DNA of 64,000 bases from Cryptomeria japonica (GCF_030272615.1 NC_081412.1:345643870-345707869); one strand, 5' to 3'. Counted from the stretch's first letter, positions 1-12,822 are shown. Notes: generated from the letters alone by a model not told the origin. Numbers and translations: made by a program.

Positions 1-1215
1 AACATGTACTTTCCAAAACTTCTAAGTACTTCACAATTGCAAGTCTTCCTTTTCATAACTCATATGTTGTTTTGCTATTATTTACCTTGATTTGTGCACG
101 ATTCAAAATGTAGACTGTTTTGTGAACCTCATCTCTCCAAAAAGTATCTGATAAATTTGACTCATGTAACATAGCTCTAGCCGTTTCTTGGATTGTTTTG
201 TTCTTTCTTTCTACAACTCAATTTTTTGAGGAGTTCTTGCAGTTGAACATTGTCTTCTTATCCAATGCTTTTCACCAAAATCTCTAAATTCATTTGGAGT
301 AAATTTGACTCATGTAACATAGCTCTGGCCATTTCTTGGATTGTTTTGTTCTTTCTTTTTACAACTCAATTTTTTGTGGAGTTCTTGTAGTTGAACATTG
401 TCTTCTTATCCCATGCTTTTCACCAAAATCTCTAAATTCATTTGGAGTGAATTCTCCTCATCTATCTAATCTAGAACATTTGATCTTCAAACTTGGTTCA
501 TTCTCCACTAATGCTTTGAATGCCTTGAACTTGTCAAGAGCTTCAGACTTTTCTTTTAAAAATGTTATCCGAGCCATTCTAGAGTAATCATCAATAACAT
601 AAAATACATTTCTTCTTGCATGCTTCGGGTAGATCTGTATGTATAAGCTCCAATGGTTTTGATTTCAAGTTTTCCTTTCATATAAACTCACTCCAGTCTA
701 CTTCCCAAGTTGACATTGCTTACAAGTGATATTTGCAGGCTTTGAAATCTTTGACATGTCTCCCATAGCTTCCTTGCAGCTGATTTTGACAAGATTATCA
801 AAATTTTAGTGCCCCAATCTCCTATGCCATAACCAACTCTCATCTTCTTGTCGCATGCAACATATGTGGTTGTTGATTTCATTGAGGGTGTAGATATTAT
901 TAGATTTTCTATGTGCATCTGTTATCCATTTACCATCTTTCTTGATTTTACTCTCTTCCAGGAGAAATATAATAGTGTGCCCTTGATCACACAATTGACT
1001 TACACTTAAGAGGATTTTCTTTAACCCTTTAATATATAGAACATTCTCTGTTTTTGTTTTTCCATTGTCTAGACTCAAAGTTCCTTTTCCTTTTATATTT
1101 CCTTTAGTATTGTCTCCAAATTTCACCGACTATTCATCCGTTCGTTCAAGAGTAAGAACTTTAATTTTGTCACGTCATGTGCATTGAGCAACTGTTACCA
1201 ACATACCATATATCT
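1..1215 (-). pseudogene. pol: copia pol: protease remnant, GAG-pre-integrase, integrase core
   Basis: Around 1210-1170 a WYVGNSCSMHMT stretch occupies the place of the copia protease motif (usually WxLDSGCxxHMT), so the catalytic Asp is lost. The open part at 1126-806 ends in ESWLWHRRLGH, the hallmark of the GAG-pre-integrase domain that precedes the integrase zinc finger. The integrase core is spread over frames at about 600-60: it shows FKALVEN, a DRGGEF-like Asp motif and an ERKNKTIQETARAMLHES helix. The frame is broken by point changes and by a 148-bp tandem duplication at 152-448. No product is expected. Confidence 0.85.
152..448. repeat. 148-bp tandem duplication inside copia integrase
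   Basis: The segment beginning taaatttgactcatgtaaca at about 152 recurs at about 300 with only scattered substitutions, and both copies end in catttggagt. The period of 148 bp is not a multiple of three, so it adds a frameshift to the integrase. Confidence 0.9.
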
Positions 1216-1379
1216 CTTTTGTTATGTGTGTGTAGAGTTGTTTGAAGAAACATGGACTCTTATATCTCTTCTTTCTCCTACTTCCTCTTCTTTCAAACCT
1301 TAGTAGACACATCCTTACTTTTGGCATTCACATCCTCCTTGTTTGGTCTCAGAGGCTCAACAAAAATAGTTCTACAAAA

Positions 1380-2320
1380 ATGTGTTGTGCCCAAAATCTT
1401 TGCATTTGTAGCATATAATGTTATAATTTATTAGAGGAGCAAATGAATTATAGTTCCTTTTGTTGAAACCAAGATTATCCCTTGCGCGAATTCTAAAATC
1501 AATTGCTTTGTGACCAAAATGATTGCATGAAAAACACTAGCCATTAAAGGAGTGATGGAACCTAGTTATATGCAGTTGTTTGTGAGGAAATGGCCTTTTG
1601 AAGTTGTTTGTGTTTGCCTTTAAAGGTAGATTGTTCTTTTGTGGGAGTTTATTCTCCTCCTTGATTTCCTCCTTTTTGTTGTCCTCCTTGGTGGAATTCT
1701 TGAGATCTTTTCTTCATTTCCAATCTATGGTGGATTTGTAACCTTAGAACTTGTAGCCTCCTTTGACTTCTTTCGATCTTCAACGAAACCAAGAGCAATC
1801 TTAATAAATAGTGACCTTTGTGAATTGATGATATCATCCAATATTTTGGCACTTTTGTTGAACCTCAAACTTCGATTCAATTGTTCAACATATTTCTCCA
1901 ATTCCTTTCTCAAGGAGACGATTTTAAGCTCTAGTTTTTCACAATCATATTCCTTTTCCTTAAGCTGATCTCTTAGAACCTCAATCTTTTTTGCCTCTTC
2001 TAATTGAACTTTCAAATTTTTAATCATTTTATCCAACTTTTCTAGAGCTTCAATAACTTCTTGAATTCACACTTTTTGCTTTGAAATTCTTTTCTTGAGC
2101 TTCTCGTTTACTCTTTTTCCTTAAGATCTTCTTCCACTTTATCCCCATTGCACTCCTGCTTTTCTACTTCCCCTTTGTCTTTATCATCCTCTACTTCCAT
2201 TGCCATGAAAAGTATTTATTTTTCGTCACTGCTTGAACTTTCTTCATTTCGTCCTTCCAACAAGCTATCATCCCTTTTTGATTAAAGATTCTTCTTGTAT
2301 TTGTGAGAGTTCTTCTGAAA
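1380..2320 (-). pseudogene. gag: copia gag, C-terminal part with coiled coil and two zinc knuckles
   Basis: Copia gag normally packages the element RNA into cytoplasmic particles. The best stretch (2036-1725) is a Lys/Glu-rich heptad-like helix followed by a conserved motif around KSAKILDDIINSQRS, which is typical of this gag class. Further upstream on the minus strand (about 2220) is an acidic FMAMEVEDDKDKG-like stretch, also typical. Downstream are two zinc knuckles. The first (about 1500-1545) reads C-x2-C-x4-H-x4-D, so its last Cys is replaced. The second (about 1395-1430) keeps C-x2-C-x4-H (CYKCKDFGH). Frameshifts separate these blocks and no complete reading frame survives. Confidence 0.8.
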
Positions 2321-2330
2321 TTGTAACCCT

Positions 2331-2475
2331 CAAGTGGAGAGGTGGAGTTTGTTGAGTTAGCTTTTATTGGTTTTCTTGAATGGGAAGGTATACTAGGAAA
2401 GCACTTGCAAAATGTAATCCTTTCAAGTGGAGAGGTGGAATATGTTGAGTTAGCTTTTGTTTGTATTCTTGCTTT
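2331..2475. repeat. short direct repeat, 93-bp offset
   Basis: The motif caagtggagaggtggar followed by gttgagttagctttt occurs at 2331 and 2424. It lies at the right border of the copia remnant. No element could be assigned. Confidence 0.6.
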
Positions 2476-2479
2476 CTTC

Positions 2480-3990
2480 GTTATCCCAAATGTTTATTTT
2501 GTCACAAAAACTATTGAATGTCAATATTATTTTATTCATAGGATTATTCATATCATTCATCCACACAAAATCCAATATTTTTAGAGAGGTTAGTGAATTA
2601 GGATGATGTTTCTTAGCCAAATAAGGAGAATATGTAATAAAGTATGCTAGATATGGATCCTAAAACTATCAACATTAAATATGATTGTTTATCAAGGTAC
2701 CAAACTTGTTAAAATGAGAGTGCAATGTAGAATTTAGTTACCCAACATTTGACATAAAATAGTTGGACAAGATTGAAATGAAAGGTTAGAGAAACTAAAT
2801 CGCTTATTGGCTTGGTTTTGTTTTAAGACAAATTGCAATTAGATATGTTCTACAAAAACAAAAACCATAAAGTAAATAATATAAACAATACACCTGATCA
2901 ATTAGAAAAATATTGATATGTACTTGCATCTTTCATTGAGCCATGCAAGACTTGGATGAGGTTGCTAGAGATGACCTTGTGAGTAGGAAATTTTATCTAT
3001 CACATCCCAAGCAATATTCTTTCCAAATCAAGGGTGTTGGTAATGCTACTAAACCAATGCTTATTTAGAAGACTAGAGCTTTAATGCAAAATATTGAGCA
3101 CAATAAATCACAAGCTTGTAATATGTGATCATTATAAGTTTGTTCGAATTTTAAATGATGTGATTTAATCATCTATACATGCAATTCATATAACTTAAAT
3201 GGGTAAATTGTTGACAAGGGTGGCAAGAGGAATGATCTAAAAGGTAGATTGTGGGTCAAAGTGATGGAGGGATGAACCTAAAAGAAAATAGTAGGTCAAA
3301 TGGATGGATGGACTTGAAAAAAATAAATGAGTTAAGTTGAGGATGGGACGTACATACAAAAGAAGTGACAAGCTAAAGAGATATGGAGAGTGTCGATGAT
3401 AGAAGTATGGGAGTAAAGAGATAATGGCGATTTATAATGACAAAGATATAGGATTTAAAATAGTGTGATATTAAATAAGGAAATGGAGGATAAGTGAGCA
3501 ATGAACTAAACTTACAGACAATTCTAATTGACTTTAACCTTTGATTTAACAAGACATGGGTGAATGCAATCTTGCAACAAATTAATTCATATACATTTTG
3601 GATAAATATAATTATAATGATTGATTGAAATCTTTTGTAGCCATCACTAATACCAGTTTGTTTTTTTTGTTTAGAGCATAAAAGCGGGTTTTGAGAGGGC
3701 CCAAACACGTTTGACAATAACTAGAAGATAAACGTTAACTTAAATATACTTCAAACGAAAAAATAAGTCATGAGAAGTACACAAGGAATAGTGTTAACCA
3801 ACAAGGATGCAATAGACAAATAGCATGAAGACAATAGATACCACAAGGATTACATGTGAGAAGATGAAAGGTTCATAAGAGGATCCATCGCATTCCACTC
3901 CTCCCTTTCAAACTCTAGATGATTCTCCACAATCCTATTGTCCAAATCAATCATAGCACTCTACTTTAGCTTCATTTTGCATCCATTCCT
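2480..3990. other. no recognisable gene
   Basis: AT-rich sequence without a convincing coding pattern. A 114-codon open frame at 3717-3373 (minus) has no recognisable domain and a composition typical of chance AT-rich frames. Confidence 0.5.
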
Positions 3991-3995
3991 TTTAC

Positions 3996-4202
3996 TTAGG
4001 CTAGTTCAAAGGGGAATTCTCTTTCCTCTTCGCTATATTTCCTAAAGCACAATAATGTCAACAAAGGTCTTGATATAACTTTTCCTAGTTGAATGATCTT
4101 ACTTAGTGAGACATTCAAGGCTTCTTGTATACTCTCAATCTTGCCCATCTTGGATTGAAGCCTTTCTAGTTCCTTTCTTATTCCATAGACATCCCTTAAC
4201 AT
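3996..4202 (-). pseudogene. short charged helical ORF, unknown
   Basis: A 68-residue frame with a helical, charged start (RKELERLQSKMGKIESIQ) that would suit a coiled coil. It has no flanking exons that I can see and sits about 80 bp from a LINE fragment on the same strand. It may be a piece of a mobile-element protein or a chance frame. I do not recognise a family. Confidence 0.2.
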
Positions 4203-4285
4203 ACTTCATTGCATTGAACTGAACTTAACAGAACCCTCCTTTAGGGTTGGTCCATGTTTATTTGTTTTTGATTTAAAAAACAGCG

Positions 4286-5110
4286 TTAACTAGGGCATTG
4301 ACCCTTACCAAAAAGCAACATCAAGAGAGATGATGTTGGAAGAGAACCACAACCCAAAGGCGGAAAGGAACAAACACAAGAACCTAACCAACCAGGGAAC
4401 AAACCCCACTCAAGGTGGGGACGAGCCACCCAAACTCCCAAGAGGGGGGTATGGGGCAGGGGAAAAGATTTCCCCTTGCGCCTACGAGCAACCATAGACC
4501 AAGCAATGCTAAGATCCGCCAGAAGGGCCCCCGCAGGGTCAACAACGCTGGAGACATCAGAAGGCTGGAAGAGGGCCGTAGGGGGCTGCAGAACATCAAC
4601 AACAATAAGCTGTGATAGAACATCAGCAAGAGGAGCAGATCCAGCTGTAGGGGAGGGCTGCAGGATAGGAGAAGTGGAAGTGGGGGCCTCCGGAGACGAG
4701 GCCACAAAAACATCAGTAGGAGCAACATGAGCTTTGGGGGACACGACATCATCCACATGGGAGGAGCTAGCAAACGCAAAATCCGTAGCATGTACTGTTA
4801 AGTGGTCAGCAATAGCATTCTTCCACCAGGTAGAAACCCCTTTGTGTTGTGGAGAAGAGTAACCCGAAGCAAGATGGCCAATAGAGAAGCATCTTCTACA
4901 ACGAAAGGGGAGGCCTTCAAAATCTAGCAGTTGTGGCCAAGGCCTATCCCCCACCATAAGAACCACATCACCCGGGAGAGGAGCAAAGATGTCAATATCA
5001 ACAAGAATGCGGGCAAAGGTAGCGAGTTTCATTGAGGACGTAGCATCATCGACCTTCAGGAAACGGCCAATAGAGTTACCGATCGCCTCATAGCAAGAGT
5101 TAATGTAGTT
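4286..5110 (-). pseudogene. LINE ORF1-like protein (DUF4283 C-terminus plus zinc knuckle), 5'-truncated
   Basis: ORF1 proteins of plant L1-type LINEs bind element RNA. The frame can be read from about 5100 without a Met. It shows the end of a DUF4283 domain (IGRFLKVDDATSSM, then FARILVDIDI), a PLPGDVVLMVGDRPWPQLLDFEGLPF segment and a zinc knuckle CRRCFSIGHLASGY. The last zinc ligand is Tyr rather than Cys. A long Pro/Ser/Val/Asp-rich tail follows and ends in a basic WSMVARRRKGKSFP patch like the end of other plant LINE ORF1s. The 5' part of ORF1 and all of ORF2 are absent. GC content is clearly above that of the flanks. Overlapping frames on both strands here are shadows of it. Confidence 0.75.
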
Positions 5111-5191
5111 GATTCATTCTAATTTAACTCTTTCATTTTTATTCATAAACCATTTAAGAATATAATTTGGAGGTTGCAATCCTCAAGGGAG

Positions 5192-5491
5192 TTACCTTAT
5201 TAAGTATTTACTGGAAATCTCTCTCTCTCTCTCTGAATTATTAGTGTAATCTTCCTCCTTTGGAAAAGCTTCATAATTCAAAATCAAGTTTTCACCCTTC
5301 CTATAATGCTTGTCTATATTTGTCTCCATTTTATCACTCCTTTGGAGATTGTTGACCCCTTTGAACTCCCTTATCTTTACTATTGATGGCCTTTTAGCCA
5401 AAATAGATTTGTCCAAGACATCACAATCCTTGGCCCTATTATCATTTGGCCTTGAGGAAATTTTGGCATTATTTGCCCTATTCTTGTTCAC
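5192..5491 (-). CDS. unassigned 99-codon frame
   Basis: A charged, Asn/Lys-rich frame upstream of the LINE fragment on the same strand. It begins beside a (CT)n run at 5219-5234. No domain is recognised. It could be unrelated insertion material or a chance frame. Confidence 0.15.
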   Translation of the reverse strand: MNKNRANNAKISSRPNDNRAKDCDVLDKSILAKRPSIVKIREFKGVNNLQRSDKMETNIDKHYRKGENLILNYEAFPKEEDYTNNSEREREISSKYLIR

Positions 5492-5519
5492 ATGGAGGCC
5501 TTCCCAAAGTTTGATTTAA

Positions 5520-6080
5520 TTTCATGTTGTCAATAGTCATTCTTTTTATAGAACATGTTTAATAGTTTTCAGCTCGATGTAGATAAACGATTTTCAATAT
5601 TGCTTGTATATATTTACCTCTAATGCACAAAAATCTAATGAGTTAGTAGATACAACTGTAAGTGGAATTGAATTCATGACCCTATAACAAAGTATATTTA
5701 TTTTAAAATCCAATTATAAAATTGAATAAGTTGGTCCAATCCATGGTGGAAACTTATAAGTAGACAACTTAATTCATCAACAATGAAGTTTGAAATAACT
5801 CCAATGTAGAGAAACTATTCAATTTTTGTTTTTGTGATTAAAATTTGTACTTTTTAGGAAATGCACGTTATTGGTTGAACACGCTATACTTTTGAAATAT
5901 CACAACACTACCTTGTAAAAAATAATAGGCTGTGTATAAATATATTACGTGAATATTGACTTATGAAGTTTGTTGTGTGTTTTTTAAATAAAACTTCACA
6001 AAAAGATTTGAATCAGTCTTTATTACTGAGAATGAACCAACAATTTTTTTAAAGCTATGAAAGATAAATAATGCAACATT
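5520..6080. other. no recognisable gene
   Basis: AT-rich intergenic sequence; nothing supported. Confidence 0.5.
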
Positions 6081-6590
6081 TTAAAAAGATTGGAGTTGCC
6101 TCTTCTGGTCTTGAGGATTCTACCCATGTTGCTCTTGTTCTGCAATAATGTTCTACTCTTGGTGAGTCTGCTCTCGATGTTGTTTTGCAGCAACAGTTTG
6201 CTCCAGTTGTGGATAGAAACCCTGTGGGGAACTACCCGCTTGATCACTCCTACAATGTTCCTAATAATAGTATTGCTTGGATTTTTGTTTGTTGTAGGCA
6301 GAAATTTAAGTCTCCCCCCTCCGCCTCCCCCCCCCCCCCCCCACTCCTCTATGTCACGTTTTGGGTGTTTCTCCCCACTCTTTAGCTGGGTTGTTTCAGT
6401 TGTTGCTGGTTTGGTAGGCCTTTAACAGTGGTCTTCTGACTTCTTGTTAAAGGTCTATTTGACTTGGGTGTGTTTAGGGTCAGCACCCTTGTTTCGCTTT
6501 CTTTCCTTTTGCTGCCTACGTGTTGTTGTATAAAGGGTCGACACCCTTGTTTTGCTGGTTATTTGAATAAAAAACATTTTAAAAAGGTTC
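6081..6590 (+). mobile_element. LINE-like 3' fragment (ORF1 tail plus 3' UTR)
   Basis: A decayed frame (about 6090-6385) is followed by a 3'-UTR-like stretch in which gggtcrrcacccttgttt occurs twice (about 6476 and 6536). It ends with ttatttgaataaaaaacatt and a short A run near 6585, the expected end of a polyadenylated retroposon. The coding part has a Ser/Ala/Val-rich composition like a LINE ORF1 tail but no diagnostic domain. Attribution to a LINE rests mostly on the 3' end and on its neighbour at 6600. Confidence 0.4.
6327..6342 (+). repeat. 16-bp poly(C) run
   Basis: Uninterrupted run of 16 C within a ccctcc-rich stretch. Confidence 0.95.
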
Positions 6591-6599
6591 ATAATTTCC

Positions 6600-6945
6600 T
6601 AATGAGGATTAACCAGCATCTAAGGTGTCCTTGGAGGTGGTGGTGGGGGAGGATGACATCCCTTGTCCTCATTCAATTGATCTAGATGAGGACACTTCTT
6701 GGACGACCATCCAAAGATGGAAAAGGGGTCTTCCTAAATCAATTTCAAACTTCCATCCTAGGGCGAAGGGGGTGAAGATTGATAGGAAAATGTCAAGCAT
6801 TGTTTAGCTACCTGTTGTTTCTCTATGGTTTATGCACTTTAGGCCCTTGGGTTTGGTTCTTTGCAACTTGGCTATAATTTTTCTATGTCAAAGGTTTTGG
6901 GTCCCCTTCAAAACTTATTTTTCCCTCAATAAAAAAACTAACATC
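6600..6945 (+). mobile_element. LINE-like ORF1 tail with 3' UTR
   Basis: The frame at 6625-6804 ends DEDTSWTTIQRWKRGLPKS and then IDRKMSSIV before a TAG. The basic patch after W parallels WSMVARRRKGKSFP in the minus-strand LINE ORF1 at 4286-5110. A 3' UTR-like T-rich stretch follows, ending in ccctcaataaaaaaac at about 6930. Together these suggest a second truncated retroposon in plus orientation, directly abutting the previous one. Confidence 0.45.
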
Positions 6946-8754
6946 TAAGGTTAATTCTCAATCCACTTAAATATGGCATGTAGTCTTGTTGGTTTTGAAA
7001 AAAAAAATAGAATACCTAGTAAAAGCATTAAGCGTGATCTTAACGAAAATAAATAAAAATGTTTAAAAAGTATTGTCAAGAATTAATGACTATAGCATTA
7101 ATGATTGTGGTATATATGTATGGACATAACTTGATTTTGTATAAAATATAAATCACTACATGAAGTGGGTATGTTGTCTTTTTAAGTGGACAAAAATATG
7201 TTGATAGGAACCCTATGAACTACTAACTTACTGTGGTATTGTTTGTTCTATAATGTGTGATGTGGCTAGAAGTTCAAGTGAATTTTAATGATATATAAAT
7301 TGTTTAAATACTTTTTTTTTGGGACAAGAAAAATTCTTTCAATTTAAAAGCTACTTGAAATGTTTTTAAGCTTGATTCATATTTCATTTGTATTGCATTA
7401 GTATTATTAGTAACTTAGTGACTTACAGATATCTTATTCTTATTTTGCAGTATATAGGGGAGGATGAAGAGGTTGATGTTGAAGCCTTTAATCATGCAGT
7501 ATGAAGAAATATTTAAAATGATATTTTTGAGTATATGAATATATGATAATGGCGTAGTGCAAATTCTTAATTAATTTTATTGATGTGTGAGGGGACAATA
7601 TGTCCATATAGCGAATCATGACATGTGCAATTGTACACATTTCATTTTAGTTGCATAATTATATTTTTTAGTTTAATAATTTAAATATAATATTATTTAT
7701 ACGATTGTCCAAATTGAAAGTATGAACAATTGATCTTCATTGCTAGTGCCAATACATTTAATGAAACTATTTTAAGAATAATTTTACTTAATATAAGTCA
7801 AGCATTCCTCTACATAAATAATTTAGATTCAATTAATCCTATATTACTTCGTCTTTTCATTTAAATATCTATATTACTAAATCATTTGCAATGAATGTGT
7901 ATATAGTTTCATTTTTTTTCAAATAAGGAATTATTCTATAATTTTATTTAAGATTGCAAGATTCCTTCTACCACAGTATTCTCCTTTTTTACAATCAATA
8001 AAAAGGTCAATATCACCACAAATATTTATAGAAAAACAAAAGTCCAAAAAACAAGGGTAGATTGTTGTAACAAGATTCAAAACTATTATTAAACCCTTCC
8101 ATCACAGTTTGAACTTTCTAACAATCTAATGAAATTTGTATATATTTGTTGGTGAATATTTTCAATTACATGCTTTCTTGCAAAATACCCATTTATCTCT
8201 ATGCAAAATTTGTTGCTATCAATGCAATGCCTATAAATAACAAGAGTTGTGATATAGCTAGAGTCCTTGCCTACTTGCTAAAAACTGACAAGTTATTGTT
8301 TTTTGTGTAAATAATAAAAGGATTGCTTCTTGTTTAGATTTCATAATTTTTGGCTTGTCGAGTACCTTAAGCCAATTATCTTTTTGTTTGTTGCCATTTT
8401 TGTTTTGATGTTGAAAGAAACATACAGATATTTCAGCAATGAAAGTGGAAGAAGACAATCAATGGAGTAATATGACATTAGCCTAAAACTAGCAATTGCA
8501 CCTTGATGTGCAATAGGTATGCTAAAAAGGTGTGGAAGGTCAGTTAGGGAATTTTTTGGTCTATTAGTTGCATACTCTTGTGTATTAAATGAGGTTAATC
8601 GGTAGGCCATTTAGCAAGTGATGTAGTTTGTGCAACAAAGGTCTTAATGAATAAATGATACTTTCAAATCAACTACGCATCCACTTACAAAGATCCAAAT
8701 AGGAGTGAAATAAAACCTATGAATCGAAAAGATAACTAGGCTAATGCTATGTTC
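6946..8754. other. no recognisable gene apart from the possible exon at 7451
   Basis: AT-rich sequence. The minus-strand frames between 8258 and 8610 overlap each other and show no domain. Confidence 0.5.
7451..7504 (+). other. possible terminal exon
   Basis: A pyrimidine-rich stretch ending tcttattttgcag (AG at 7449-7450) precedes 18 codons reading YIGEDEEVDVEAFNHAV and a TGA. It looks like a last exon, but no upstream exon was found, so it may be an orphan or a coincidence. Confidence 0.25.
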
Positions 8755-9955
<1,201 letters not shown>

Positions 9956-9959
9956 ATAG

Positions 9960-10119
9960 GCACTTTTTAAGGTGTCAGACACTATCGTTGTTCAAATCTG
10001 AGAGCATGTCAGCCTATCGAAAGCACCAAGCCCACAAGCATAGCGACCAACGGGGATTTGAACCTTGGTGGTGGTTTCACTAAGCAAGTGTTTTAACTGT
10101 TGAACTACATGGATCACAC
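9960..10119 (-). mobile_element. tRNA-derived SINE-like segment
   Basis: A block of balanced base composition sits inside very AT-rich sequence. Read on the minus strand it has an A-box-like tagttcaacagtt (10107-10095) and, 30 bp later, a B-box ggttcaaatcc (10064-10054). This is the spacing of an internal RNA polymerase III promoter. The segment before the A box (gtgatccatg) resembles a tRNA acceptor arm, but the arms do not pair well, so it is not a working tRNA gene. A non-tRNA body of about 90 bp follows. Target duplications and an A or T tail were not identified. Confidence 0.45.
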
Positions 10120-10510
10120 TAATTAAATTTTTTTTTAATAATTATTAAAACAATTAAATTAATTTTAAATATTTTTAAAAATAAACTTTTACAAAATATA
10201 AATTGTTCTTACTATGATAAAATATTATAAAAATAATTAATTTTACTTTTTAATTTCCATTCTTAAAAATAAATTTATTAATAAATTATTCTTGATATTT
10301 AATAATAATTTAATTTAATTAAAAATTATTTTTTTATTTTTAATGATTATTGAATTCTTAAATATCTTTAAAACAATTAAACTTAATTCTTACAAAATAT
10401 AATTATTCTTACTAAATATAAGTTATAATTAATGATTAATTTTATTCTTAAAAATTAAAATTTAAAAATAAATGTAATTATTCTTTACAATATTAAATAT
10501 TAATGACTGT
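10120..10510. other. extremely AT-rich stretch
   Basis: Mostly A and T with frequent aattaa and ttttaaa words. No gene. Confidence 0.7.
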
Positions 10511-10516
10511 GTACCA

Positions 10517-11419
10517 AGTTTGAATCAGCATGAGAACCCATAAATGTATATTGCTATTTGTTGTCTATTTTTATTCATTATTATAACAAAACAGCTTGAG
10601 ATTGCATGACTCTTTTAGTCGCCACCTCAAGATTGCCAGCAGATTCAGTGGGAAATGTATTTGTTGTTGGATGAAACTAAAATTTTGTCATTTCCTATTT
10701 CTTTGATATGGGTGTAACAAAGTTGTTTTTAATATATGCCTAGCAAATAAAGTTTCACGCAAACTATTCACGTGTAGTTTGTTAGCTGTAAACCCAAACA
10801 AATTAGCTATTATTGTACGTAGCTATTATAGCTTACAAATGTATATATAGTGTATGCAAATTTCTGAAGATATTTATGAAATCGTATTGTTCAAAAATTC
10901 AACATTGTTGTTATGAGTTGATCTTAGAAGCTCTCTAATTATTTTTCTTTAACCGACAACTAGGAGGAAGGGCATCCACTCTTCAGTTGTCGGGTGAATG
11001 TACATATTTTAATTTCTATTATGTATGTTTAACGGTGTGTTATGATTTCAAAATGATTATGCACTTAGCATTGTTCGTACTAGTTTAGATATCATAATTT
11101 ATGTAGTTATACATAATTTTAATTGATTCTCATATGCTTCATATTTCATTATAAATTTGGCAATTTGTGTTGAGTTTTTGTTTCAGAGTTTCTTGTAATT
11201 TTTGCATAGTTCCTGTCACTTAAATAGAATAGAATAGATCCCGTTGCTAGGAAGTGACAGTTACTGCCGCCAGTTTTATTTCAATTTGCAATAGGTTTTC
11301 TTTTCTTGTTGGACTTCATCCCCACTCATCTCATTGCCTATAGCCCTTCTGCAAATATCCACGACATCTTTCACAAGTTTATGCCTCAGATTGACATGTA
11401 TAGACCAAACTGAAATTCA
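10517..11419 (+). repeat. dispersed repeat, copy A (partner at 48863-49500)
   Basis: From agtttgaatcagcatgagaa to gacatgtatagaccaaactg this segment matches 48863-49500 in the same orientation with many substitutions and several gaps. Both contain atgagttgatcttagaagct and aactaggaggaaggg. This is probably a piece of an unidentified retroelement. Confidence 0.8.
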
Positions 11420-11739
11420 CAGCTCAGTGAGTTGAGTTAGGACCAATGCATTAGGAAGAAAGCTTGTGCAACTGTCAACCTTGCCTGGGTGACTACTCCT
11501 AATTTGTGTTGCTTAAGTCATATAAATGCGTTGTTTTATTTTTCAGGTAGATCTTAGAAGCTCGCCATCTATATACATATCTCATTGTTGCGAGTCAATC
11601 AATAAAACCAAGAAAATGTAAAGAAATAACACAAAAAAATGTTTAAAATGTTGCATTTTCAAGAGAGTCCAAGTGCATCAATTTTGGGAGAAAACTTCTT
11701 TAGAAATGAAGAATCCAAAGGTTGTGCAAGAGGGAAAAT

Positions 11740-11880
11740 GTGCTTGGCAACGAGGGCGTTGCCCCTCGACCCTGCCCTATATCGCGAGAAGGAGAGCACC
11801 CTAGGTGCTGCCCTCGCACCCCGCAAGGGGCGTTGCCCCTTGACCCCACTGGGGCTGTCACCCCCAAACCCCCACTTTTG
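11740..11880. repeat. GC-rich block with short palindromes
   Basis: The words gagggcgttgcccctc and aaggggcgttgcccctt (the latter a 17-bp perfect palindrome around gtt) each precede a gaccc stretch. This kind of gggc-gttg-cccc block occurs in plant intergenic repeats. Open frames on both strands arise from the GC content. Confidence 0.6.
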
Positions 11881-11941
11881 AATTTTAAAACCAAAAAGGA
11901 AACTGGTGGGGAAATTGCGTCAACTCAAGGTGATGTTTTAA

Positions 11942-12447
11942 TACCCCCTCTAGAGATTACTTTAGTGGCAAATATTCACCAATGGTGAATTTTTCACGTC
12001 GGCGACCTGGGAAATTGCGAATATTTTGTACCAACTAGGGGTGGCCATGTCGCCAGAACATTATCAATTTCCGTCAAATCCACGACCCGGTCGCAATATG
12101 TTTAATGTAATTAAATATTTCTATGCGAGGATTTCGCTAATACAATATACGGTGGACACACGTTAAATTTAATTTTTTCGCCTACACTCTCCGATGTTGC
12201 CTTAATAGACGACCATAATTCGCCTATAGACATACGAAGATTTGTTGGCCAGGATGACCCAATTCGCTCGAGATTTTGCCAATGCGTGTCTCCATTACCC
12301 CAATTTTTGCCATATTGTATTTTCTAATTATTTGGACGACCCATAATCACCTCAAAAATTACATAAGTCGTGTTATAGTTAAGTGGCATTCACCAAATAT
12401 TTGTATACAATATAAAATTCCCGCGGAGTTCGCCATATAAGGATTGG
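11942..12447 (+). promoter_or_regulatory. 5' flank of hAT element with repeated tcgcc/ttgcc motifs
   Basis: Upstream of the hAT transcription unit the words tcgcc, ttgcc and their variants recur (about 12050, 12178, 12220, 12276, 12308, 12430), several followed by wata. Clustered short motifs near an end are typical of transposase-binding subterminal regions. The sequence at 11942 (taccccctctag) is a candidate element terminus. Confidence 0.4.
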
Positions 12448-12455
12448 TATAAATA
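12448..12455 (+). promoter_or_regulatory. TATA box of hAT transcription unit
   Basis: tataaata lies about 130 bp upstream of a good 5' splice site (aaag/gtgagt, intron from 12587). This gives a plausible promoter, an untranslated first exon of about 100 bp and a leader intron ending near 12828 (ggag/gtgtcg). Confidence 0.6.
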
Positions 12456-12822
12456 CATTCAAAGATCAGATCTATCTCTACACAATCTGGTGGGTTCTAG
12501 GCTCTGAATTCAGATCAATAGCGAAGTTTCAGACCAAGGAAAAGCATTGCTATTGACTGCATTAGCGACTGCTAGTGACTTAAAGGTGAGTGATCATATT
12601 TTTGAAGTGTTATAATATTATTCTGAATTTATCTATATCTGTTTGCACTGTTGAGTTCATCCTTATTCAGTGGGGACCTGTCAGTGCCAAGTGGTCAGCC
12701 GGGAGATTTAGACCTCAGACATCTAGATTGTAGGTCGTAGCGCCAATGAAACATATATTATACTTTATAGTCTATTATTACTTCTTCAACGAATTGATAT
12801 TATTTTTGCAACCTTTATTTCG

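Larger units (their letters stand above)
1..2320 (-). mobile_element. Ty1/copia LTR retrotransposon remnant, cut by window edge
   Basis: On the minus strand the order is gag tail, zinc knuckles, protease remnant, GAG-pre-integrase, integrase core, which is the Ty1/copia order. The gag end is near 2320 and the integrase runs off the left window edge, so reverse transcriptase, RNase H and at least one LTR lie outside. Many stops and frameshifts, plus an internal 148-bp duplication in the integrase, show that it is dead. No LTR or primer-binding site is recognisable to the right of gag, so that end may be truncated. Confidence 0.85.

Noticed and set aside
3373-3717. 114-codon minus-strand frame
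   Set aside because: Composition typical of chance AT-rich frames, no domain, no flanking exon or repeat support.
11639-11988. Overlapping frames on both strands in GC-rich DNA
   Set aside because: Explained by the gggc-gttg-cccc palindromic repeat; no coding signal.
12037-12050. taggggtggccatg as a hAT terminal repeat
   Set aside because: It looks like a hAT end, but I found no matching inverted copy downstream of the transposase, so I did not use it as a terminus.
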